A stretch of 64,000 bases of DNA from Paragordius varius (taxonomy: Eukaryota; Nematomorpha): the NCBI GenBank assembly GCA_964247055.1, contig OZ176051.1:15066001-15130000 (forward strand), in the 5' to 3' direction. Of the stretch, positions 47,520 through 57,629 are shown piece after piece. The notes below the pieces were generated by a model. It saw only the letters and a list, made by a program, of their open reading frames with translations, had not been told where the DNA came from and made no database searches. Each line of letters begins with the position of its first letter. Position 1 is the stretch's first letter. Both the position numbers and the translations under genes were made by a program.

Positions 47520-48945
47520 TACCATTTCCCAGTCTAAATAAACGTTTTCCCAGTCAATCGAAACATTTTCCCAATCAATCGAAACGTTTTCCCAGTCAAT
47601 CGAAACGTTTTCCCAGTCAATCGAAACGTTTTCCCAGTCAATCGAAACGTTTTCCCAGTCAATCGAAACATTTTCCCAGTCAATAAAAACATTTTCCCAA
47701 TCAATAAAAACGTTTTCCCAGTCAATAAAAACGCTTTTATTTTTGATGATAAATATCAAATCAAGATATTAAAAATAACTTTTAACCATTATCAGCGTAA
47801 TATTAGGATATTATTTTTTGTAAAAACACAATTATTGAATGACAATTTTTCCCAATTATATTCCAGTGCACAATCATTAACTTATTCTTTAAAAATTATA
47901 TTTATGGAATTTAAGATGTTTTTAAGTTGATGGTTCGCATTATTTGCGGCTAACTTACAAAATCTCTAGTTACGGATGAAATATTAAAAAAATAATATAC
48001 CATATCTCGGAGGTCATTTAACACTTCAAATTGTATCTAAAACATTAATTTTACCTAATTTTATAATATTTATCATTGGTTCATCGGGTGCCCAACGCGG
48101 CCTGCCGAGTATCTTTGTGCGGCCCGCTAAAAATTTAGAAATCCATATGCAAAAATATGCCCACATAATCTTAGTAATATTCATACTTTTTACGCAATTA
48201 TTCTGAATGATTCTATATTGGTAACAAATTAAAAAAATTGTTATTTTGTATTTTACAGTTTTATGTCTAATCGAAAATTTTTTTATGAAATATATCGAAT
48301 GCGGAACGCCGTTCTTTTTGAGTAATACGACCCGCGAAGCCATTTGGTTAGACACCCCTGTTTTAGTCAAATATCTTTTTATTAAATATCTTAAAATCAA
48401 AAAAATATTTACTGAAAAATTTTTTTGTTTAGATATTTTTTCCGACAGTATTTTTATGCAAAAACTTGACATGTGTAAAAACTGTTTTAAAGCGTTCGGC
48501 AAATATTAATGCTAACCATCAATAAAATAAAATATATTATCTTAAAAACATCTCAAATTCCAAAATATATCTTTTAACGAATAAGTCATTAATGATTGTG
48601 CACTGGAATATACTTAGAAATCGTCATTCAATAATTGTCTTTTTACAAAAAATAATATCCTAATATTACGCTGATAATGGTTAAAAGTTATTTTTATATC
48701 TTGTTTTGATATTTATCATCAAAAATAAAACCGTTTTTATTGACTGGGAAAACGTTTTTATTGATTGGGAAAATGTTTTTATTGACTGGGAAAACGTTTC
48801 GATTGACTGGGAAAACGTTTCGATTGACTGGGAAAATGTTTCGATTGACTGGGAAAACGTTTCGATTGACTGGGAAAACGTTCCGATTGATTGGGAAAAT
48901 GTTTCGATTGACTGGGAAAACGTTTATTTAGACTGGGAAATGGTA
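47520..48945. mobile_element. Copy B: non-autonomous Tc1/mariner-like element, minisatellite TIRs
   Basis: Ends TACCATTTCCCAGTC and inverse, inside a TA-rich target. 21-bp unit arrays at 47520-47735 and 48733-48945, about ten units each, continue inward with inverted single-copy sequence. The core at 48082-48360 is the same hAT-like segment as in copy A. It interrupts an RTE-like LINE. Length 1426 bp against 1463 for copy A, and the two are alike throughout, so they share a non-autonomous ancestor. Confidence 0.85.
48082..48360. mobile_element. hAT-like core inside copy B
   Basis: Same core as 7475-7752. The left edge is CATCGGGTGCCCAACGCGG and the right edge on the minus strand CAGGGGTGTCTAACCAAAT. 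The GCGG..CCGC blocks stand out against the AT-rich surroundings. Confidence 0.5.
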
Positions 48946-48983
<38 letters not shown>

Positions 48984-48984
48984 A

Positions 48985-49130
48985 AGGTAAGAGGGGAAGA
49001 AGGCACACTAAAACGCGATGGATTGATAGGTTAATTCAAATAAACTTAAAACGCAAGGACGCCATAGACAGGTATGGCGAAATAGTTTACGGATGTGATT
49101 GCTCGAGAGTGATATCATATAATGTAATTA
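48985..49130 (+). mobile_element. LINE (RTE-like), 3' part after copy B
   Basis: It reads GKRGRRHTKTRWIDRL and KDAIDRYGEIVYGCD, the extreme C-terminal block that normally follows the IRGNTEIKPI region ending at 47474. This shows copy B inserted within the LINE's coding region. Confidence 0.7.
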
Positions 49131-49245
49131 TTATTAAAAGTCGTAATCATGTAATCCTACATGGTATAATTTTAATATTATATGTGTGGCTTAAAAAATC
49201 TTGATGTTTAATGCGCGTAGCGTGCGCTGGAATTTGATCACTATA

Positions 49246-49440
49246 TACCATTTCCCAGTCTAAATAAACGTTTTCCAAGTCAATTGAAACATTTTCCCAG
49301 TCAATCGAAACATTTTCCCAGTCAATAAAAACATTTTCCCAGTCAATCGAAACGTTTTCCCAGTCAATCGAAACGTTTTCCCAGTCAATCGAAACATTTT
49401 CCCAGTCAATAAAAACGTTTTCCCAGTCAATAAAAACGGT
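49246..49440 (-). repeat. 21-bp array, left arm of copy C
   Basis: Nine units, inverted relative to the right arm, core TTTTCCCAGTCAATCGAAA, with AATAAAAAC variants at the inner end, as in the inner units of copies A and B. Confidence 0.85.
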
Positions 49441-50106
49441 TTTATTTTTGATAATAAATATCAAAACAAGATACAAAAATAATTTTAACCATTATCAGCG
49501 TAATACTAGGATATTATTTTGCTAAAAAAACACAAGTATTGAATAAGAATTTTTCCCATATATTCCACTACACAATCTTTTTATCTTTGAAAGCTATATT
49601 TTATTAGCTGGATGAGTATTTGATGGTTTTAGAGATTAAGAAAATTAATAATTTATTTATTTTATTAACGTTCGCATTAATATTCGGGGCTAACCTAAAA
49701 TATCCAAAGTTTCGGATTAGATTATAAAATTTATGTATTTTCAACTCTTTACAATCAAAAAGGAAACCTTTTAACTTTGTCCTTGATCAAAATACTGTTT
49801 TAAAAAATAATTTTACGATGAAAAAGTTGATTTTAATGAAAAATATATTGGATAAAATACAAATGCATAATATTATGGTACGCAAGTTTATGTTAATTGA
49901 AGATGTTTAAGTATGAATGTTTAAGGGCTAACTGAAACACAAATGGTAAACCTTTGTGACTATCTGGTGTGCAATATTGTAATTAAAAATATTATACCAT
50001 TATTTTCTCGTCTATTTTAATTTCTTGGATAAAAACCTTCCGTAGATTATTTTGCATACATCATATTATCTGTATAAGGTTCATTTTATTTAGTAATATT
50101 TTAGTA

Positions 50107-51127
50107 ATGTCAGAAACAGGAATCAAGAAAAAAATAGTTTTATCTCAACAAGATAGAAAACGATTAGTAAAACGATTTTTTTTCGATGAAGAATGGACTG
50201 TGGATGTATCAAAGGATTTAGATATAAACTATAATACTGCTCGTCAAATTATGTATAAATATAAAAAAAACAATAGTTCAGAAATTCTAAACCGTGGAGG
50301 CACTAAAAACAAAAAAATAACGGAAGATATTATGCATTTCATAGATGATAAACTAACTTATCAGCCGTCATTAACAATTAACCAGTAAAAAAAATTTCTG
50401 GAAGATGAAAAAAAATAAAATTATCTAAATCCTCTATAGACCGAGTAATCAAATCTTTAAAAATAACTTTGAAGTTAGCCCATCATCTTAATGAAAAAGT
50501 CAATGATCTCAAATAATAGATTTAAGGAAAAAATACGTTATATGGTTTTCACAATTTTACTCCGATGACTTAACAAATATAATTTATTTGGATGAATGCG
50601 GTTATAATAACCATATTAGAGGAAGCCAAGGTCGATCCAAAAGTGGCACGAGAGCCAATATTGTGGTGCCTAGCGTAAAAGGCAGAAACATCCCTTTTAT
50701 TGGAGCTCTGTCATTAAGAGAAATGGTTTATTACGAAATAGAAAGCCAAAGAACAGTCAATTCCCAACGCTTTACAAGTTTTTTTGATGGACCTAGTGAA
50801 TATTTAAAGCGGGACGATATTAAATATCATTTTATTATGGACAATGCACGGATTCATAAAAAAATGAATTAAAAGGTAAACCGATTTATACAAATACAAA
50901 ATTGATCTTTTGTCCCCGCACAGTTATATGTTGAACCCAATCGAAATGGTATTTTCAAAAATAAAAAATTTTGTCCGACAAAATATTTAAATAATATGAA
51001 TGCGAATGTGGAATTAGTGAATCTAATAAAATTGGCAGCGGGCTCCATAACATCGGAGGATAGCAGATATTTTGAAAAGATAATGACAAATATGGTAAAG
51101 GCGGCAGCCGGTTTACCTTATATGTGA
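50107..51127 (+). pseudogene. Tc1/mariner-IS630 superfamily DDE transposase, decayed
   Basis: It starts at the ATG at 50107 with a helix-turn-helix domain (SQQDRKRLVKRFFFDEEW to NTARQIMYKYKK, residues 15-55). The DDE catalytic domain follows: first D in LDECGYN (50591), then GSQGRSKSG, VPSVKGRNIPFIGALS, NSQRFTSFFDG, second D in MDNARIH (50840) and E in LNPIEMVFSKIKNF (50943). The D-to-E distance is 103 nt, about 33-34 codons, as in Tc1/IS630 elements. The C-terminus ends at a stop near 51126. Stops near 50386 and 50434, frame changes around 50386-50560 and 50871-50930, and a stop after the E block (50988) disable it. The catalytic triad is still readable. It would cut and rejoin the TACCATTT ends at TA sites. 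Confidence 0.85.
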
Positions 51128-51398
51128 TTATAACATATACAATAAATGAAAATCATTTTTTAATATATTATCTCAATTTGTCTCTCTAATAAAATCAAAC
51201 AATTATTTAGGTATATTTGTACAGTAATAGTCCAACTTTTTAAAAATAAGTTATTAAAGATTGTGTAGTGGAATATATGGGAAAAATTGTCATTCAATAT
51301 TTGTGTTTTTATGCAAAATAATACCCTAGTATTACGCTGATAATGGTTAAAAGTTATTTTTGTATCTTGTTTTGATATTTATTATCAAAAATAAAACC

Positions 51399-51778
51399 GT
51401 TTTTATTGACTGGGAAAACGTTTCGATTGACTGGGAAAACGTTTCGATTGACTGGGAAAACGTTTTATTGACTGGGAAAATGTTTCGATTGACTGGGAAA
51501 ACGTTTCGATTGACTGGGAAAACGTTTCGATTGACTGGGAAAATGTTTCGATTGACTGGGAAAACGTTTCGATTGACTGGGAAAACGTTTCGATTGACTG
51601 GGAAAATGTTTCGATTGACTGGGAAAACGTTTCGATTGACTGGGAAAACGTTTCGATTGACTGGGAAAATGTTTCGATTGACTGGGAAAACGTTTCGATT
51701 GACTGGGAAAATGTTTCGATTGACTGGGAAAACGTTTCGATTGACTGGGAAAATGTTTTGATTGACTGGGAAATGGTA
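51399..51778 (+). repeat. 21-bp array, right arm of copy C, with 63-bp higher-order pattern
   Basis: About 18 units with core GTTTCGATTGACTGGGAAAA. Units differ at one base (AACG or AATG before TTT). AATG units fall at 51481, 51543, 51606 and 51669 (63-bp steps) and then 51711 and 51753 (42-bp steps). One unit is one base short near 51460, which shifts the chance reading frame. The regular pattern points to recent expansion in blocks of three and then two units. Confidence 0.85.
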
Positions 51779-52248
51779 TATATAATGGCTGATTTTTTTC
51801 GTATAGATTATGGACGCTACAGGATATGGTTATACCAGCATTAATTAATAAAGTTATGTTATTGATATTTAAATAAAATCTTGTTTTTATCCGTTAGTTA
51901 ATCTCTTCAAGTAAGGGTATATTCGATAAAATTGTTAGTTGGTAATTATTTAATTGGATATAAGAAATGTTATATATATACGATGGCCATCCTATATTGA
52001 TGGGAAACTAGAAACAAGTTATTTTGCAATAAATACCATATAATTAACAATAACCCATCAGCGGTTTAAAATAAAACCGGGTGGGTTCGTAAGAAAATGA
52101 AACCGAGAGTTAGTGGAATGCTAAAATCTCAGGAATCGGGTTCCGGCTCGAAGCCCTTTTTATCCATACACTACTGTCTTGCCAATATCGTTATACATAA
52201 TGTACATACTGTATATGCAACACACTAATCATACGCCGATATTTTAGC

Positions 52249-52250
<2 letters not shown>
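51779..52250. other. Spacer, nothing recognised
   Basis: Intergenic sequence between copy C and the AT microsatellite. No gene seen. Confidence 0.4.

Positions 52251-52251
<1 letters not shown>

Positions 52252-52308
<57 letters not shown>
52252..52308. repeat. AT dinucleotide microsatellite
   Basis: About 57 bp of uninterrupted TA repeats. Shorter runs occur at 1153-1178 and 48943-48980. Confidence 0.95.
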
Positions 52309-52310
<2 letters not shown>

Positions 52311-52628
52311 TTTTTTATCATACGTTCAATTAATATCCAAAATTAAAAAATTTATATTATGAGCCCTAAAAAACAAATATATCATATATTTGGCACACTT
52401 TTACCCATCACATTGCCAAAAATAACGCACTATATATATTAAAATGTTAATCATATAACTTGGCGTCAATTAATTTTAATATAATTTTAGGAAAAAAATT
52501 GAGCTTTGATAGTAAAAAAACTAAATCAATATTTACTTATCCAAGATAGCGTCCAAAACTACATTAAAAAGGAAAATTATTGCCAATATTTTAATAATTA
52601 TAAATATTTATTTAGGCATTTGATAGAG

Positions 52629-52637
52629 TATATATAT
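52629..52637 (+). promoter_or_regulatory. Candidate TATA box for the FN3-like gene
   Basis: TATATATAG, 63 bp before the ATG at 52692. AT-rich context makes chance occurrence likely. Confidence 0.3.
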
Positions 52638-52691
52638 AGCTGACATAAATGACCAAAATCACATAATTTTGCCAAATCAAACGAATTTATA

Positions 52692-54452
52692 ATGATTGCC
52701 CTATCCTCTCTTTTGACCTTCTTTATCGTTTCTATCGCCATGTCCGATTGCAGATTGCTTAAAGGGAGAAACCAGCAACATTGGTAATATATATTTTTAA
52801 ATTACCATATATTATTAGTTAACAAAGGATACTAATAAGTTCAAGATATTTACCAAATTATATTAAATCTAATTGATATAAATCAAATATTTTGCCTAAT
52901 GTTTATCAGAATGCAGAGTTACACAGGCAGCAGATATGGGTGTACAAAATTTGAGACTTTGCTTGTCTGGATTTAGCATTGGGTCTCGACCTCATTATTC
53001 TGTGATGGCTTCTTTCGATGAACCTAACCGATTAAACAAAAATCCAATGGTGTATTCCTACCAACTTTGGCCTTATTACAATGCAACTTCCTTGTTTGAA
53101 GCTTATGGTCCCACATGGGCTAATGCTTTACATGTAAAATAATTTATTTGTCTTTGTAAGACATAATATTACCGTTTTCGTATATTTATACAGGCTAAGC
53201 ATTTTGAGTTGCCGAGATTGGTACCACAGCAAGAGTACATGTTAAAGGTATCAGCTTCACAAAAAAATATTTCACGAGGATCTTTTGCAGATTTCTTGCA
53301 ATTTAAAGGTATTTCGCAGTAGTTTACACATATATGCCATTTACGTTTAAATTGAGCTATTAATACATATCACCCTTTGCTCTTAATAATTATAATTGAT
53401 ACTTAACGTTAATCACCAATTATACGTTCGTAAGCCTAACACTTTATTATCTTTATGGTAGTTTTTTACTCCCAGAGAGAATAAATAATTATATAGATTT
53501 TTATATTGGTCTGAATTTAAAAAGCATTCTTTAGCCTTGGGAGGGCGCATAAAAAAATTTCCGAATAACTTAAAAATATAAAAAGATACCTGGCAATTCA
53601 TTTCGCCGTCATTTTTTCGTTGCAATTTTCAACAACGGGCAAAATAGTGTACACTGTTTAGAGATCAATGTTTGAAAATTAAATGTTAATCAAAATCAAA
53701 CAATAGAATATATTAAGTTTAAGCTATATACAAAACTAACCTAATGAGGTTGTTAATGAATTAACCACCTTAAATGGTTTAAAATAATCGCGACATAAAA
53801 ATAATTTATATAATCCTGATTGGAAAGTTTAGCTAAAAAATTTATTTATGGGCTATAAAGGTCAAAGTGTGATTCATATGTCTTTAAGGCTGAATTTAAA
53901 ATGTCAATGTTTATTTTCTATCATCCCTTCTTTTTTAGTGTCAGTGAATGGAAATGATTATAAACTTGAACAGCATGGTATGAAATTTTTCTTTATATAC
54001 CACTAATTAAATTTATTCTTAACTAATACTGAATACTAAATAGACATTTCCAAATCTTTTGCTAAAATTGTTCGAGCTACCACTACTTTTACTAATGAAG
54101 GCCGCACTAAAGATTTATTTGTATATATTGAACCCCTTTCCGAACATTTTGCCAAGGCTTATGGGATTGAAAATTTGGATATCATATTAAGTCGCCCAGA
54201 TGTAGAAGGAGAAAAGGCTCGACATGGGACTCTTGGTGTAAGTATTTACAACAGAATTTTTTATATTAGCAACATTTACTATAGATAGTAAATTTTTATA
54301 TAAAATAGTTAAAAAGCAGAATGTATCGGTTTTCCAACTTGAATCCAAGCTCTGAATATGAAGTCATCATTCGTCCTATATATAAAAATGGGGCTCATGC
54401 TTCAACAGAATACCTCTCTCACCGGATCTATGTAGATTTGGCTCAATGTTAA
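52692..54452 (+). CDS. Secreted protein with fibronectin-III-like modules, six exons
   Basis: Exon 1 starts at 52692 with a signal peptide (IALSSLLTFFIVSIAMSDC). Later exons: about 52910-53133, 53194-53308, 53939-53977, 54044-54237 and 54309-54452. Junctions after exon 2 are in phase (0, 1, 1, 0) with GT-AG borders and the frame is open to a TAA at 54450. Two FN3-like ends are visible: LPRLVPQQEYMLKVSAS (exon 3) and FSNLNPSSEYEVIIRP (exon 6), both with the L-x-P-x-x-x-Y pattern of the FN3 F-G region. Exon 1 (GTAATA donor at 52784) does not join exon 2 in phase without a stop, so the start is unresolved: a hidden small exon or a base error. Likely an extracellular adhesion or binding protein; exact family unknown. 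Confidence 0.7.
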
Positions 54453-55760
54453 ATTCCTATTTGTTTAGATTTCACTGTTCAGTTATCAAAAGTTGTAGTT
54501 TTTCTCAAATTTTAGCCAATATATCTATTATAATAAATGATTACTTATGAAAAATATTAGGAAGTTTATTATTTATTAACCAATAAAAAATACAATATAA
54601 ATATATGTGCAGTAATTTAAATTCTTGGGCAATTTACTATATTTCTATTCGTAATTGAATTTTTGGCTGAGAACTTAAATAAGCCTTCTATAATTGCCTT
54701 AACAAAATTGCTAAATGTCATAATAGATAAAAAAAAGTTTTTTTTTTAAATTGCATACCTTAAATTAATATTTAAGCAGCATAACAAAACTTATAAAAGT
54801 GTTTTTATGATCAGTAACATATTTAAGCTTGAGATATTAATAAGAAAGATTTGCTTGTTTTCAGATTTATGTAAGCAATTCAATTTGACCTGAATGATAA
54901 AACGAAAAAAATTTAATTTTATTCAGGGTTTATATGTATTCATTTTCGAATTTATTAAATAAAACTCAAACATTTGCTGAAATGAAATCAAGAAATTCAA
55001 ATATTAATATATTTCCTTTTACATCTTTAATATAATAACTTAATAAGGTACACCAATAAATTAGTTAGTTTAGTTTGATAAGTTCGCGATAAGGAATAAT
55101 AACACAAACGTACTAATATTAAATAATGCTTAAGCCCCAAAACGCATTTAGAGTGATATATTTGTTTATTTTCACCATATTATATATTTCTACACGGTGT
55201 TATTTGTGTAATATTTAAATCTTCAAAAATTTGTATAATAATAAATATAAAAATACGTAGCATTCACTCATTTGAGAGTGGTCATGCCCTCTTCTTCGCG
55301 AACATCCCTAACTTTTAAATCCAGCTTTTTAAATCTTTATAACATGGTTTAGAATCGTTTTGGTCAATATGACTCTTTGGACTTAAGACATATCATTTGC
55401 TGCATAATGCGAAACATGCCCTAACCCATGTCACTCCGTTTGCCATTGTCACTTATCCATCCCAGTTTTAAATTGCGTATATAGTTCTATATCTTTTTTC
55501 CTGACTTCACTCAGCCGAGTGATTAAAACGCGACTTATAACGCTATCTTTTTTAATCTCCCAATTTTGTGATTTTATATGGTCGGCTAAATAACAGCATT
55601 AATTTAACTTCCGGGATCAAGATTAATATTCCTGTCACAAATTACATTAGATAGTTTTATGAACAATATACACTGCGTATAAAATGGCTATATATCCTGA
55701 TCATAATATATTTATTAACGTATCAGTATACTCTAGGTTTTGATTCTGGGACTTACGAGC
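54453..55760. other. Intergenic, nothing recognised
   Basis: AT-rich sequence with no supported gene or structured repeat. Confidence 0.5.
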
Positions 55761-55763
55761 AGA

Positions 55764-56880
55764 GGCGTAGCTTTCATTTTTGGCGCCCCCTCCATGCGAC
55801 CCTTTGCATTTTAAAAAAAAATTTAAATTTAAACAATGAGCGGGACGAAATGACTTACGTTTTGAACAGAAACAAATATGCACATTGGGTGCATACTTTA
55901 ACAACGACGGTTTGCTTGGCAGTATCAGTAATTAAACCAAAGATATTAGTTTCTGCGCAAGTTCGACTTTATATATAAATGTTGTATAAAAGCATTATGC
56001 AAACTGCATTCAAATGCGTAGCCCGACCAATTTTTCTTATTTAAACTATTGTACTATCCTACCCTTTGAGATTATATTAGAGAGCGAACGATTGGAATAA
56101 AACTCAAAATTATTAAGGTTTTATATAGTAAAAAATTTAAACCGGAACTGAAGGGTCTGGTTCCAAATCATTTTTCTTTCGGTTCCAGTTTCATTTTTTT
56201 AAATAAAGAACTTTTGATTCCAAAACCGTTGCACTATATTTTGATTAAAATATTTATTTTTTTCTGGGCCACATATAAAACTATAGAATGGCCATGAAAA
56301 CAAACAAAATTATTGTTCTAGATCACTTATCAATATATATTTAAAAAATATATTGTTGTTCATATGTTAAAAAACCTTATCTGTGCGGTACATTTTGAAT
56401 ATACTTGAAAATAGTGTATCAAAATAAATATATAATCATATTTGATACCTATTCAGTGGATAAGAAATATCTTATTTAATAAAATTAGAAGTAAGTTGCA
56501 ATTGAGCCAAAAGTTATTAGGGAAACAAAAAAATGAAAAACAAAAAATGAACTGCATAATATATGTAGATGTAGATGGTAATGCCCTAAATTAGGGAGAT
56601 AAAACAACATTTCTATTGGAATTCTTGTATCAATTTTAAATTTAATGAATTTTAACATAATGGGTGGCATTGAGCAAGCAATATATACAATTTTAAAAGA
56701 AAGTTAACATATAACTAAAAATGATCTAATCCTTATATCTGACACTTTGGTGATTTAAAGCAAATATAAGGTAAACTCCACGAAGAACAGGCGTAGAGAA
56801 AGGCAGGACCTTGAAAAATATAATAGCTATATGAAACAGATCATATGATGCAATAACTTTGACATTTTAGAGTAAAGTGT
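55764..56880. mobile_element. CAGAGGCGTAGC hAT-like element, copy 2, right end lost
   Basis: It starts CAGAGGCGTAGCTTTC followed by a GGCGCCCCC block, then aligns with copy 1 (42118-43820) through GAGCGGGACGAAA, AACGACGGTTTGCTTGG, ATATTAGTTTCTGCGCA and GACACTTTGGTGATTT. The match fades at about 56880 and no right terminus is seen. Short open frames at 55701-55904 and 56485-56670 (minus) are chance. Confidence 0.6.
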
Positions 56881-57629
56881 TAAAAATGATATAAATTAGA
56901 TTTGTTAAAAAATCACAAGTATATAAAATCACATAATATTTTTTATCGGTTTTATGTTTTCACCCTGGCTTCAATAATCAAATAAAAATTACAATACATA
57001 AATATTTATATTTTAGATGTATACTAAATAATAGAGAATTGGAAAAATATTTGATTCTTTTATTTATTTCATTATGAGATATCGAACTAGTTAATAACAT
57101 GTGTTTGAAAACAAAGGTTAAAGAGCCAGTGTGTGAAAAGCATTAAATTTTAGTTAAATCGCATTTCTAAAATCCTACAATCCATTATTGATATATTATA
57201 TAAAATAAATATTTTTTTATATGAAATTTTGAAATAATAACATTTTAATTAGTGTAATCTATAAATCAAAGTCTTAGTCATTTTAAATATAAATTATGTA
57301 ATGAAATATCTATTAAAACAGCCGACTGCATAATTTTTCGGTTACTAGAATTATTGCAAAAAGTAATAATATTCTACATTTTTGACACAAAATGACACAT
57401 TGTGATTACAGAGTCAATTCCTGATAGCGAAAAAATCATACTCTTAATTTTTTTCGATTTGCAATAAACTTTTGTACCTATTAACGTTTTTACAATAATT
57501 ATACAATATGGTATAATTTTATATAATCACAAAGCATAAAAACATTTATTAACTATCATCTACATTTTATGATGAATAAATAAAATTACAAAAGAACGCA
57601 TAAAATTATTTTTTTGGTGATATGCAAAG

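Larger units (their letters stand above)
49246..51778 (+). mobile_element. Copy C: Tc1/IS630-type transposon with minisatellite TIRs and transposase gene
   Basis: Same TACCATTTCCCAGTC ends and TA flanks as copies A and B. The left array is about 49246-49440 (9 units), the right array about 51399-51778 (18 units). Inside each array lies the shared single-copy arm (AACCATTATCAGCGTAAT, a GAATGACAATTTTTCC-like block and a GTGCA/GTAG-TGGAATATA block). Between the arms is the transposase gene at 50107-51127. This is the only copy here with transposase, so it represents the autonomous type, now inactive. Confidence 0.85.

Noticed and set aside
47534-51761. CRISPR array reading of the regular 21-bp repeats
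   Set aside because: There are no spacers: units are head to tail, the DNA is clearly from an animal, and the arrays are transposon ends.
29036-52198. Shared 15-mer AATATCGTTATACAT upstream of two secreted-protein genes (29036-29050 and 52184-52198) as a common control element
   Set aside because: Assuming 75% A+T, dozens of shared 15-mers are expected by chance in 64 kb, and the distances to the two start codons differ widely (121 and 508 bp).
53413-53625. Minus-strand 70-codon frame in the intron between exons 3 and 4 of the FN3-like gene
   Set aside because: Composition is somewhat protein-like but there is no family, splice or repeat support; kept out as unresolved.
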